From: Liolophura sinensis | Taxonomy: Eukaryota > Mollusca > Polyplacophora > Chitonida > Chitonidae | NCBI RefSeq assembly: GCF_032854445.1 | Contig: NC_088296.1 | Coordinates: forward strand, 2,691,246-2,755,245 | DNA: 64,000 bases | Direction: 5' to 3' | Part shown: piece by piece, positions 24,185-36,486 of the stretch | How positions within the stretch are numbered: the stretch's first letter is position 1 | How the letters are laid out: each line of letters begins with the position of its first letter | Translations under genes and position numbers: made by a program | Notes under the pieces: generated by a model | What the model was told of the DNA's origin: nothing | The model's database searches: none | What the model saw: only the letters and a program-made list of their open reading frames with translations

Positions 24185-24707
24185 GAAGCGCTTCTGATGC
24201 CCCACTGGGAAGCACTTCTGATTCACCACTGTGAAGCACTTCTGATTCACCACTGGGAAGCACTTCTGATGCCCCACTGTGAAGCGCTTCTGATGCCCCA
24301 CTGGGAAGCACTTCTGATTCACCACTGTCAAGCACTTCTGATGCCCCACTGTGAAGTGCTTCTGATGCCCCACTGTGAAGCGCTTCTAATGCCCCACTGG
24401 GAAGCACTTCTGATGCCCCACTGTGAAGCGCTTCTGATGCCCCACTGGGAAGCACTTCTGATTCACCACTTCTGATGCCCCACTATGAAGCACTTCTGAT
24501 GCCCCACTATGAAGCACTTCTGATGCCCCACTATGAAGCACTTCTGATGCTCCACTATGAAGCACTTCTGATGCCCCACTATGAAGCACTTCTGATGCTC
24601 CACTGTGAAGCACTTCTGATGCCCCACTATGAAGCACTTCTGATGCTCCACTGTGAAGCACTTCTGATGCTCCACTGTGAAGCACTTCTGATGCTCCACA
24701 GTGAAGC
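24185..24707. repeat. 24-bp minisatellite, about 22 units, with a GAAGCGCTTC dyad
   Basis: Unit GAAGCACTTCTGATGCCCCA + CTGT. Some units have GAAGCGCTTC, a perfect 10-bp palindrome; others have one mismatch (GAAGCACTTC). An ATTCACCACTGG subtype is confined to the first half and a TATGAAG/TGCTCCAC subtype to the second half. 24 is a multiple of three, so several frames stay open; not genes. Confidence 0.97.
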
Positions 24708-25124
24708 TTACTCAAGTACATATGAAATACCCACTTTGACAGCGCTTCATTACATGTAGTCTTTGCTTTCTACCTGAAAGGTTTAACCATGCGCACAGTC
24801 ACAATATCAGGTGTATTTGCCTCTGATACTAAGACTTACCTGTACTTTGAGACCCTCCTCTTTCATTATGGGGATGAAATCAGACTGAGACATTGCCCCG
24901 GGCATGAATTTCATAACGTCTGCCATACCTGTGTTACATAGTGCATGGCAAGGTACAAGTCGTGGGTGACGGTCTTACTGCATGACTGGTGGAGCTGCCA
25001 GGAAGGTTTCTGAACTAGTTGGGTGGAGAGAGAGGGGGGGTTGGTGTGTGTGTGTGGTGGGGGGTGGGGGGGAATTGGTTGTAATGAAGTTAGCTCACCT
25101 TGTCTAGGATATACCGGATGTAGT
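24708..25124. other. No gene seen; G-rich tract
   Basis: 25033-25072 on the + strand has G-runs of 7, 6 and 7 separated by GT repeats, a G-quadruplex candidate. Confidence 0.6.
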
Positions 25125-25240
25125 TTCAACCTACAGATGGTTGTGGCCCTGTCCAGTTTCCTCCCAGCATAATATTGTCTGCCGTTGTAAAAGTGAAATA
25201 TTTTTGAGTACAACGTAAAACATCAGTCAAATAAATAAAA
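25125..25240 (+). mobile_element. SINE-A copy, 5' truncated
   Basis: CAGTTTCCTCCCAGCATAAT, then AAAAGTGAAATATTTTTGAG and CATCAGTCAAATAAATAAAA. Head absent. Confidence 0.75.
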
Positions 25241-26154
25241 CAGTAAGCGATTGACAGTTATGTTGTGTGGGCTGGCATGAAGTTCTCAGGGGACCTTAGG
25301 TCTTCTACTAATTCATTACATGTAACATGTGGCAGATATTGCTGATACCATTGGTCAGCCATTGATACATGTACCAGTCAAAAATCCTTGAATTTGTTGT
25401 GTTAAATAAGAATCAAATAAATGAATAAATTGAACCGTTTGTATGGCATTAAACAAGAAAGAAATAAATGAATAAATCGAATCAAGCATTGGGTGTATTG
25501 TTAAATGAGAAACAAATTTGGCTGGTAGGTCACCACATGTGACACTGTTGATGAAGTAATGCAGACTTTATAAGTCTGCACTTAACAAGGCCATCCAAAG
25601 GTATAATGTCACCCATTTCAGTGTGCACAAGAAACACTTAATTAGGCAGTAGACAAGAACTGTATTGGATCAGAAAATTTTAATTTTTTCTTTCTTGTAA
25701 TTTTGGTTACAGAATAACCTGAAATAAACTTTTTTCATTGGTGCATATAGTTTTGGAGTAAATCAGTTTGATCAAGGGACTGGCACACGCCGATATCCCA
25801 AACACCAAGCACCTGCTGCATTACACCAGACTGTGCAGTAGGTTTTAATGCCTTTTGGAATTTAATGGCCTGTGCATGTCTCTCAGTCAAGGTCTATAAC
25901 TGTTTAACTCCCTAGTGCTGATTCTTGTGTACCTCTCTACTGTCCCTGTGTTTGGGCACTTATTGAAAGAGCTGACTCGTTTCAGCTTTCCAATTCTTGA
26001 CCATTGAGGTTGTGTGTTTAGATGCAGGTCTTGCAGTTTTGGCTGCAGCTTAAACAGAAAGTCAGGTGGTATGTCAGGTACCAAGTGAATGTTAACCTCT
26101 GTGTTAAACACTGATCAATCAAATGTATACAGAAAAAAATACTGTCAGTGGTAA
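25241..26154. other. No gene seen
   Basis: AT-rich. 25405-25490 repeats AATAAATGAATAAAT phrases, possible SINE tail debris. Confidence 0.45.
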
Positions 26155-26225
26155 TGTGAGTGAGTGAGTGCTTGGGGTTTAACATCATACTTAACAATTT
26201 TTCAGTCATAAGACAACGAACACTG
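26155..26225 (-). mobile_element. SINE-B 3' tail fragment
   Basis: GTGAGTGAGTGAGTGCTTGG, then AACAATTTTTCAGTCATAAG: the reverse complement of the SINE-B 3' end at 36795-36852. Confidence 0.75.
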
Positions 26226-26969
26226 GTAATGTTGTTGTAATTCGAAAGAGTACAAAATACTAATCAGCACCAAACAAGCAGTAATCTTCTGATTTAGAGA
26301 GCTTTTCTCTTAAAACATTTTAATCCTTTAATCCTTATATCTCGACTTTATCTTATAGTTCATTGCTAAAAAGAAGACAGACCTACATAATTATGTATTA
26401 AGTTGATATTCAGTACAATAACAGTTATGATCATATTCTTAGAAAGCTGCAAAATAGTAGCTCACATCCTGTTTAAATGGGCTGGGTGAGACAGGGAGGA
26501 GGGGGTGGGGCAGTAACGCTCAAACAAAAGGATAAAATATATGGACAGAGTACCTGGCAAATTTTAGATTTTTTACTTGGTTACTACTTTTTAAAACATG
26601 CCATCCAGTAGTTAAGCTCTGTAACCAATATTTTGAAAGATTCTTGACACAACCATGGGATGGAGTCGTTTTATGAAGCTTACATATTTCATCGCACAAA
26701 CAAATCATTTCAGCGTCATTTTCCTGTTAGTTTTATCCGTAATTTCGACTACAAAAAGTGATTTAGCGACTGAAAAGCTTGATGATTTACTGCTAGTACA
26801 TTAGAAGTACCAGCTTAAAGGCCTTTATGTGTATGTGAAATGCTCCTCAAATTGTATTTTTACACACCAAATCATGTGAAATAAATTTAATTCATTACCA
26901 GTTACAGTACTCGCACTGCGCTGAAAGGACAGTTATTCAGTGTTAAGTAGTTGTGCTGCAATTAATACG
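26226..26969. other. No gene seen
   Basis: Unique AT-rich sequence. Confidence 0.5.
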
Positions 26970-27245
26970 TCTGTTTATTTATCTATTTATTTGATTGGTG
27001 TTTTACACCATACTCAGGAATATTTCACTTATACAATGGCCGTCAGCGTTATGGTGATAGAACACTGGGCAGACCCCGGCAGAAACTCACAACCATCTGC
27101 AGGTTGATGGCAGACCTTCCCATGTACGTCCACAGAGGAAGCCAGCATGAGCTGGACTTGAACTCACAACGACCGCATTGATGAGAGGCTCCTGAGTCAT
27201 TATGCTGCCCAACCGTGCTCACCAACTGAGCCATGGAGGCCTCTT
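26970..27245 (-). mobile_element. SINE-A, full-length reference copy
   Basis: On the minus strand the head has a perfect A-box (TGGCTCAGTTGG) and B-box (GAGTTCAAGTCC), the internal Pol III promoter of a tRNA-derived SINE. Then follow the body (CTGGCTTCCTCTGTGG, AACCTGCAGATGGTTGTGAG) and tail (AAGTGAAATATTCCTGAGTA, CACCAATCAAATAAATAGAT). About 275 bp. This copy defines the family against which the truncated ones were recognised. Confidence 0.9.
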
Positions 27246-27539
27246 TAATACATCTGAGTTAATGGCATACTGTACAAATGTACTTGTCTGTCCCCCCTGA
27301 AACCAAATTGGATCTTTCGCAGCTTAAATTCTTTACTTCAAACTTGTACATATTTTTCACAGTCCCAAAATAGTGTGAGCGTGTCCATTGATTTTGTACT
27401 GTTGGGGACTGGAGTCCACTGTGTCAACGGGTAAAGCAAGCTTTCTCAAACATCCTGGGTTTGTACTAGCTTTTGTCCACGAGACGGAAAAGACTCGCTG
27501 GTTTTATGTAAGTCTGCAAACTTTACTTATCTGAAAACA
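27246..27539. other. No feature seen
   Basis: Unique sequence. Confidence 0.5.
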
Positions 27540-27734
27540 TACAGTGTAAGGTTGTACCGTGGAAGGACATAGGATTTAGTTCCCTTCTCCGGCGAGCCTT
27601 GGGGCAACGCTCCTCTCCACTGAGGGACCCGACTTAAAAGAATGTTGTTAGCTGGGCTCTCTGAGGTTCCGTTCCCCTCACCAGGAAATGCAGTCCGCGT
27701 TTGCAGCACACCTGATCATGTGACCATGCTACAG
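27540..27734 (+). other. GC-richer segment ending in a donor-like CTACAG|GTGAGG; candidate 5' non-coding exon
   Basis: About 195 bp of raised GC amid AT-rich DNA (TCTCCGGCGAGCCTTGGGGC, GCAGTCCGCGTTTGCAGCAC), ending at a good donor with GT at 27735. It has stops in all + frames, so it could only be non-coding. Weak evidence. Confidence 0.2.
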
Positions 27735-28349
27735 GTGAGGTTTGGAAAACCATTCACAGCGTCGCTTTAAAACATCACACCGTACCTCCAAGGCCATCGA
27801 GCGAGCCTTGGCCAAACAAGAGTGTTTAGCAAACGCTGGCAGGACAAGCTAAAAAGCACTCCTCTCATGTAAAGCCCAGTATATCTTTACAGTATAGCAC
27901 TTGTGTATATTCAAGGATTCTGTGACAGGTGTTTTTTTTTTGTTGTTTTTTTTTCATCATGGTAGGAAGAAATTATTTTCAAAGTTTGTCCGTGAAATTT
28001 GACGGATGTAGATGTAAAAGTATGCAGAGGCCTCAGCCTCCAAAAGGATAGTGTGAAAGGATGTGGCAGAAGTGTTCATGGGTTTTTTAATTTTTTTGGA
28101 ATGTGTCTTCATGTACATATAGTTTTATTGTAGTGCCTGGGCAGAGCTTACCTTAAGTAGCAGATACATGTATGACTTATATCACATTTATTCATTATCA
28201 AACCTTATAGCAGATTTATAGATTTCACAGTTTTTCAGTTTGATAAATATGTTAGATATCAAATTTTCTCACTCTTTATCAAATTTCCTCCAATTTTCTC
28301 TTTTTTTTCCATTAATTTGGATGTCTAATGATGACAAATTAAGCCTATT
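27735..28349. other. No gene seen
   Basis: AT-rich sequence with T-runs at 27930-27955. Confidence 0.5.
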
Positions 28350-30335
28350 AACGTGTGCACGTCATAACACCTTATCTCATGCCCTCACAGTACTTACACA
28401 TGTGAGACACACTGAAGTTAGGACACATTACAGGTTGTCATGTTGTCTCACACCGTGACAGTATTTACACATATGAGACACACTGAAGTTAGGAAACATT
28501 ACAGTTTGTCATGTTGTCTCACACCGTGACAGTATTTACACATGTGAGACACACTGAAGTTAGGACACATTACAGGTTATCATGTTGTCTCACACCATGG
28601 CAGTATTTACACATGTGAGACAAACTGAAGTTAGGAAACATTACAGGTTATCATGTTGTCTCACACCGTGACAGTATTTACACATGTAAGACACACTGAA
28701 GTTAGGAAACATTACAGGTTATCATGTTGTCTCACACCGTGACAGTATTTACACATATGAGACACACTGAAGTTAGGAGACATTTACAGGTTACCATGTT
28801 GTCGTACACCGTCACAGTATTTACACATGTGAAACACACTGAAGTTAGGAAACATTACAGGTTACCATGTTGTCGCACACCGTCACAGTATTTACACATG
28901 TGAGACACACTGAAGTTATGAGACATTACAGGTTACCATGTTGTCTCACACCATCACAGTATTTACACATGTGAGACACACTGAAGTTAGGAAACATTAC
29001 AGGTTACCATATTGTCTCACACCGTCACAGTATTTACACATGTGAGACTCACTAAAGTTAGGACACATTACAGGTTATCATGTTGTCTCACACCGTGATA
29101 GTATTTACACATGTGAGACACACTGAAGTTAGGAGACATTACAGGTTACTATGTTGTCTCACACCGTGACAGTATTTACACATGTGAGACACACTGAAGT
29201 TAGGAGACATTACAGGTTACCATGTTGTCTCACACCATGACAGTATTTACACATGTGAGACACACTGAAGTTAGGAGACATTACAGGTTACCATGTTGTC
29301 TCACACCGTGACAGTATTTACACATGTGAGACACAATGAAGTTAGGAGACGTTACAGGTTACCTTGTTGTCTCATACCAACACAGTATTTACACATGTGA
29401 GACACACTGAAGTTAGGAGACAGTACAGGTTACCATGTTGTCTCATACCATCACAGTATTTACACATGTGAGACACTGAAGTTAGGAGATGTTACAGGTT
29501 ACCTTGTTGTCTCATACCAACACAGTATTTACACATGTGAGACACACTGAAGTTAGGAGACAGTACAGGTTACCATGTTGTCTCATACCATCACAGTATT
29601 TACACATGTGAGACACTGAAGTTAGGAGACATTACAGGTTACCCTATTGTCTCACACTGTCACAGTATTTACACATGTGAGACACACTGAAGTTAGGAAA
29701 CATTACAGGTCACCATGTTGTCTCATACCGTGACAGTATTTACACATGTGAGACACACTGAAGTTAGGAGACGTTACAGGTTACCTTGTTGTCTCACACC
29801 GTGACAGTATTTACACATGTGAGACACACTGAAGTTAGGAGACATTACAGGTAACCATGTTGTCGCACACCGTCACAGTATTTACACATGTGAGACACTG
29901 AAGTTAGGAGACGTTACAGGTTACCATGTTGTCGTACACCGTGACAGTATTTACACATGTGAGACACACTGAAGTTAGGAAACATTACAGGTTACCTTGT
30001 TGTCTCACACCGTGACAGTATTTACACATGTGAGACACACTGAAGTTAGGAGACATTACAGGTTACTATGTTGTCTCACTCCGTGACAGTATTTACACAT
30101 GTGAGACACACTGAAGTTAGGAGATATTACAGGTTACTATATTGTCTCACACCATGACAGTATTTACACATGTGAGACACACTGAAGTTATGAGACATTA
30201 CAGGTTACTATGTTGTCTCACACCGTGACAGTATTTACACATGTGAGACACACTGAAGTTAGGAGACATTACAGGTTACCATGTTGTCTCATACCATCAC
30301 AGTATTTGTACATGTGAGACACGCTTAAGTTATAC
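28350..30335. repeat. 71-bp satellite, about 28 units, each with a hairpin-forming inverted repeat
   Basis: TGTTGTCTCA recurs at 71-bp steps (28441, 28512, 28583, ...). Each unit holds TGTCTCACA, about 19 bp, then TGTGAGACA: a perfect 9-bp inverted repeat. CACATGTG is a further 8-bp palindrome. A two-unit block of about 140 bp (starts 29351 and 29491) is repeated, showing higher-order structure. Some units have TCGCACA, which breaks the stem. Edges decay on both sides. Confidence 0.97.
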
Positions 30336-31149
30336 AGTATTACGCGTCATTGTATTTTATCATTCTGTTACATTATTTAATGATTGTCTCGTGCCACATG
30401 TTACAACGAGACTACTAATACTGATATTACAGGTGAAGCTCACTGTTGCGCTTTGTTCATTGTCTTAAACTAGTACAGTTTTTCTATATACTCACTGTTA
30501 TTCTGTCATGTTGTAAGTTTAGATATGAGCATGTCACAGCCATTTCACAGGCACGCCATTATTAAACATTTATTGTTAGATGTGAGCATGTCACGGTCAT
30601 TTAACAGGGACACCACTATTGAGGGTTTATTGGCCCACTACTGCGATACCATAGAGGTTAGCACACGATGAGTTGTGTACACCAAAGGGAGGTAATCACA
30701 CCATTGAGCAATATTACAACTCTATATATAGATCTAAACCATATAGTCCCTAAATAATATGGGGAAATGTACGTTGGAATAAAAAGGTTTCCTTAGCGAA
30801 CGCAAAAACAGTATGTGAGCTAAAATTAAGCGTAAAAAGCACTTAAATATAAATACAATAAAGATCTTAAAATATTACTCTTCGTTCTGAGACTCATATC
30901 AACCCATCTTTCAGATAAACTTCAAAACTTCTTAGATCGATACATGCAGATCTCTCATAATCTGGCATGGTGAGAAACGTACTTACACGTAGGTATGAAA
31001 ATTTTGTATTGTTTCGAAATGAATGTGGTTATGTACTTTTTGACATGACATACAAGATAAAAGACCTTAAGCTGTACATATCTTGGAGAGCAGTTCTGCT
31101 TCGTGATCACTAGTAATCTGTGAATCTTTGAAGGTCTGTGAACTGACAT
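30336..31149. other. Spacer between two large satellite arrays; no gene seen
   Basis: About 800 bp of unique AT-rich DNA. 30500-30620 holds a loose duplication of ATGAGCATGTCACAGCCATT-type text. Confidence 0.5.
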
Positions 31150-33182
31150 TTTGCTCATATTGGTCCTTGGATTGACATTTTGCTCATATAGGTCCTTGGA
31201 TTGACATTCTGTTTGTGTATGTCCTTGGATTGACATTCTGTCTGTGTATGTCCTTGGATTGACATTCTGTCCGTGTATGTCCTTGGATTGACATTCTGTC
31301 CGTGTATGTCCTTGGATTGACATTCTGCCCATGTATGTCCTTGGATTGACATTCTGTGAGTGTATGTCCTTGGATTGACATTCTGTTTGTGTATGTCCTT
31401 GGATTGACATTCTGTCTGTGTATGTCCTTGGATTGACATTCTGTCCATGTATGTCCTTGGATTGACATTCTGTCCGTGTATGTCCTTGGATTGACATTCT
31501 GCCCATGTATGTCCTTGGACTGACATTCTGTTCATGTATGTCCTTGGATTGACATTCTGTTTGGGTATGTCCTTGGATTGACATTCTGTCCATGTATGTC
31601 CTTGGATTGACATTCTGTCCATGTATGTCCTTGGACTGACATTGTGTTCGTGTATGTCCTTGGATTGACATTCTGTTTGTGTATGTCCTTGGACTGACAT
31701 TATGTTCGTGTATGTCCTTGGATTGACATTCTGTCCATGTATGTCCTTGGATTGACATTCTGTCCATGTATGTCCTTGGATTGACATTCTGTCCATGTAT
31801 GTCCTTGGACTGACATTATGTTCGTGTATGTCCTTGGATTGACATTCTGTTTGTGTATGTCCTTGGATTGACATTCTGTGAGTGTATGTCCTTGGATTGA
31901 CATTCTGTTTGTGTATGTCCTTGGACTGACATTCTGTTTGTGTATGTCCTTGGATTGACATTCTGTGAGTGTATGTCCTTGGACTGACATTCTGTTTGTG
32001 TATGTCCTTGGACTGACATTCTGTTTGTGTATGTCCTTGGACTGACATTATGTTCGTGTATGTCCTTTGATTGACATTCTGTCCGCGTATGTCCTTGGAT
32101 TGACATTCTGTTCGTGTATGTCCTTGGATTGACATTCTGTCCATGTATGTCCTTGGATTGACATTATGTTCATGTATGTCCTTGGATTGACATTCTGTCC
32201 ATGTATGTCCTTGGATTGACATTCTGTCCATGTATGTCCTTGGACTGACATTATGTTCGTGTATGTCCTTGGACTGACATTCTGTCCATGTATGTCCTTG
32301 GACTGACATTCTGTTTGTGTATGTCCTTGGACTGACATTATGTTCGTGTATGTCCTTGGACTGACATTCTGTCCGCGTATGTCCTTGGATTGACATTCTG
32401 TCCATGTATGTCCTTGGACTGACATTATGTTCGTGTATGTCCTTGGACTGACATTCTGTTTGTGTATGTCCTTGGATTGACATTCTGTTTGTGTATGTCC
32501 TTGGACTGACATTATGTTCGTGTATGTCCTTGGACTGACATTATGTTCGTGTATGTCCTTGGATTGACATTCTGTCCATGTATGTCCTTGGACTGACATT
32601 ATGTTCGTGTATGTCCTTGGACTGACATTCTGTCCGCGTATGTCCTTGGATTGACATTCTGATTGTGTATGTCCTTGGATTGACATTCTGTTTGTGTATG
32701 TCCTTGGATTGACATTCTGTTTGTGTATGTCCTTGGACTGACATTCTGTTTGTGTATGTCCTTGGACTGACATTCTGTTTGTGTATGTCCTTGGATTGAC
32801 ATTCTGTCCATGTATGTCCTTGGACTGACATTATGTTCGTGTATGTCCTTGACCTGACATTTTGTTCATTTAGGTCCTTGACCTGACATTCTGTTCGTAT
32901 AGGCCCTTGACCTGACATTCTGTTCGTGTAGGTCCTTGACCTGACATTCCATTCATGTAGGTCGTTGACCTGACATTCTGTTTGTGTAGGTCCTTGACCT
33001 GACATTCTCTTCGTGTAGGTCGTTGACCTGACATTGTGTTCGTGTAGGTCCTTGACCTGACATTTTGTTCATTTAGGTCCTTGACCTGACATTCTGTTTG
33101 TGTAGCTCCTTGACATGACATTCTGTTCTTGTAGGTCCTTAACCTGATATTCTGTTCGTGTAGGTCCTTGAACTGACATTCA
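31150..33182. repeat. 29-bp satellite, about 70 units in two subfamilies
   Basis: TTGACATTCT recurs every 29 bp (31201, 31230, ...). Up to about 32845 the unit reads TGTCCTTGG(A/C)TTGACATTCTG; after that it switches sharply to GGTCCTTGACCTGACATTCT. The consensus has no stop in any minus-strand frame, so minus frames of up to 442 codons (31155-32483) read a 29-residue super-repeat. A minority variant (CATAATG on that strand) puts TAA in one phase only. No domain or start context supports a protein. Confidence 0.97.
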
Positions 33183-33698
33183 GTATTGTTTGACACCTTT
33201 CTGACGAACATATGCAACTGGCAGAAACATCAGCTGACCAGGCATCAGCTGACCAGGCCTCTCCTGTTCTGTCATATTCTAATAACTGGTAGAATCCTGC
33301 AGCCTGCTGCTCTAATGGTAGTGTCAGATTTCTTATTTGTACCTACATGTATGTTGGTTTTATACCTACCTGACACATACATGTTAGGTTTAATGTTAAA
33401 CATTAATATCAAGGATATGTTTCATGTACCAATTTAGTGAAAACATGTAGAAGAAATCTTTGTTTTGAGTATATGTATTCTTTAAAAACTAATAATGGAA
33501 ACATTTTTCAAAATCTTGAATTTTCGTTTCCATATACAAACATGTCAGATCAAGTTGGTTTCAAGCAGACAATTTTTGGAGACATCAAATACTGTGAATT
33601 TTGAAATTGGCAGACTTTGATAAACCAGTCACGCATGTGTATCATACCAAAGGGAAAATGCGGCAAATAAATGTTGCGGCAAATAATCACGGAGAGCC
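33183..33698. other. No gene seen
   Basis: Unique AT-rich DNA. Confidence 0.5.
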
Positions 33699-34510
33699 AC
33701 TGTAGGACACAGGTTGAGACTTGACAAACATTTGAGCCGGTGTTTTGAGTATTTGCAATGAGGAGCAGAAACTGCGAAGACTGCCACTGCTAGTGACCTA
33801 CGTGTGTGTCGGCCATTTTAGGATGCTCATACGCCCCAAATATTATTAATCAAGGAGAGGAATCAGTGGGATGGGGGGTGGGGGGTGGGGGGGAGTGATG
33901 TTAGGGTTGGGTTTGAAACATGCAAGAGACTTTATTCTGCTACTCTGCCCGTTGAGCTCTTCAATGCCATTGAGGTTCCATGTAGGTTGACAAGGGGAGA
34001 CTGTGCATTTACTGTCCGCGTAGAATTCGGCATCTTTTTCGTAGGGAACGGACGCTCCCTTGTTGACTCAAACTGGATATTTCTGTAAACATAAGCCTGC
34101 CGAGCCTTAGCGGAATCCCAGCCTAACAAGCCGAGCGATGCTGTTGACTTGCTATATAGCGTGTTTACTTGATTTTGGTACACAAGCAGGGCCCACTGTC
34201 GGAAGCTGGAGTGTTTTTCCGTACATCAAGTGCAACCCTCTAATCAGTGTAAACGTTGTTTTAAGACAAGAGGACTCCGCGAGTTGGTTGCGGTGGGAAA
34301 GTACCCGTGATCCCTGCGGTCTTACGACCTAAGGTTGTATGACTACTGAAGAGGGACGGGTAGAACATGTGCAGCCGGCACCACTGCAGACGTTGTGCGT
34401 ACAGGTAAAGGTACCTGGTCTTCCTCGTGTCACATCTTAACGGAGGTGACAAGGTGAACACAGGTGTACCACAGAGCTGCAGCCCTCAAGGAAATAACTA
34501 CAGGTAAACT
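33699..34510 (+). other. GC/CpG-richer region with G-tract and donor-like ends; candidate promoter or 5' exon
   Basis: CpG-containing unique sequence (TGTCGGCCATTTTAGG near 33807; CCGCGTAGAATTCGGC; GGAACGGACGC) unlike the flanks. Donor-like GTACAG|GTAAAG is at 34404/34405 and ACTACAG|GTAAAC at 34503/34504. A G-quadruplex motif (runs of 6, 6 and 7 G) lies at 33873-33894. It may be a start region for the zinc-finger transcript. No coding frame is supported. Confidence 0.3.
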
Positions 34511-36040
34511 AAACTCTGGCGGAAAAATTCTAACCTGGACAACGTGATGCTGTTATAAAACTTAATTTGTGCAAGGTGTGAAACTGCAGTTGTATGGTAG
34601 AGGTGCAGAGAACCTGCTGGTACCAAGGTGCGTGGAAATGACGCCTACAGGCGTATTAACGCAGCTGCGTCCGCTTTCTTGACAGGGTGAAAATACATGT
34701 TGACGCAAGTACGCATTACTTGTTGTATTACATAACATACTCATTTATCTCTCATAAATTATAGGTAACTGTCTGCAATATTTTGTTTAACATCTGTGGC
34801 CAGAGACAGAGATTCAGTTGCTGCTGCAAATATGTTAACATCTGTATATCTCATATTGCAAACGTGTTTGGCCATGTATTGATTTACTGTAGCAAGTCAA
34901 ACTTGAGCATCTTAATGTGGAAAAAATGTTGTGGTGCATTTTGTTAAGACACTTTGTGAATGTCTGGAGATTTTTTTGTTTTATTTCGTATAAGACGAAA
35001 GCATATGTAGTGGATTGAATGTGGTAAAAATTTAGACATACAGGTATATACATAGGTTTTAAGAAGTTAGCGCTCGTACGGGTGATATCACAACTTTCTC
35101 ATGGGAAATGCAATAAACATTTAAAATTATTTGAGGGCATGATCCCAGAAGTTAATATCTAGTAAGTTAAAATTTAAAAAAAATCAGTAATTTAAATGGT
35201 TAAATGCATGTCAGTTTTCCTCAAAATCCATTTTGATAATTGTCATGAGTCAAAAGTTGAAATTGTGAAAAAGTGTGAAAATCCAGTTGTTCAAATCAGT
35301 TTTTGAATTGTGAGTAAATTTAGAACTTTCTTTTGGATCTTATGAGCCAGAGCTGTGCATGAGTAACACGACATTTGACTTGTTTGAAGACAAGTGTGTG
35401 ACAGTTAGAATTTCAGGGACTTGGGGCAGATTCGTTAAAGCCATTTCTGATGTCTAGTTAAGTTAAAATTTGAAAGACAAATTTGGTTTGGTTTTGGGCC
35501 ATAAAAGTTTTGTCCACCTCATGGTTAATATCCCAGGACAAATATGTCAAAATTTCAACTTTTGGCAAAACCAAAAAACAAAACATTGTACAAAAGTGGT
35601 TTTTTTAGAACTGCATCATTATATGTGCTTATCGTCTTGTTTATTTCTATATTTAATACCTGTTATGTTAGAATTCTTTATCCTGGGAATTGGCTCTGAT
35701 ATATAGACGCAATTTTACTGACAAGTTCCATTGTTAACAAAAATTAAGAAATAGTCAATAGGTACCTGTAATTGCTGTACACTGTTCGGTGTTAGCAACA
35801 AATCTAACATGGAGTATTTATTGAGTCTGTTGGTTTGTTAGCAATAAGACACAAACTCACTGTTAAATTTAGTGTTTAATGTGAAAACTGCCTAAAGGTT
35901 GGTATAAATACACATTCATCAGAACATACAAATAATAATTTTCATGCCAAACCTTAAGTTTGCAAAAAAAAAAAACCCCAAAACTCCTAATTAGGAGTAT
36001 AATTAACTATAAGGTGAATGAATCAATTAAGTTCAAACAA
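34511..36040. other. No gene seen
   Basis: AT-rich unique DNA. Short frames show no domains. Confidence 0.5.
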
Positions 36041-36115
36041 AATGGGTTGCTGGAAAATGGGTTGCTGGAAAATGGGTTGCTGGAAAATGGGTTGCTGGAA
36101 AATGGGTCACTGGAG
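36041..36115. repeat. 15-bp repeat, five units
   Basis: AATGGGTTGCTGGAA starts at 36041, 36056, 36071 and 36086, plus one variant (AATGGGTCACTGGAG). Confidence 0.95.
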
Positions 36116-36486
36116 TACATAGACATGATCCACATGGAGTCTGACCAACAACTTGATTTGAACAGACATCATTTCACTGTTAGTTTCAATTTGAACAGCT
36201 GATCAGAATTGGTCGTTGAATATAACCTGCTGTTTGTAACTGGTACAAGTTCACTCTCAATTTGAAGTTTTAAATTCAGCGTTAAATATGATGTAACTAT
36301 CAAAACGGTTAAGCAGTCATGATGGCGTATATGCCTGTCCAAGCCTATCATACACATGTAGTGCTAAGGTCAGTGTTAACAACTAATAAGAACTGCTCTT
36401 CACATGAGTCACTCATGGCCTGTATACCGTTTAAAGATGAGTTTTAAGGTCATTGTTAATACAGTGTTGCTGTCAAGGGCATTCAC

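Noticed and set aside
26970-27245. tRNA gene on the minus strand
   Set aside because: A- and B-boxes are present, but the head does not close into an acceptor stem and continues into a SINE body and tail.
28350-33182. Possible CRISPR arrays, because of 29-71 bp regular repeats
   Set aside because: Units are contiguous with no unique spacers, and the context is animal nuclear DNA with SINEs and a zinc-finger gene.
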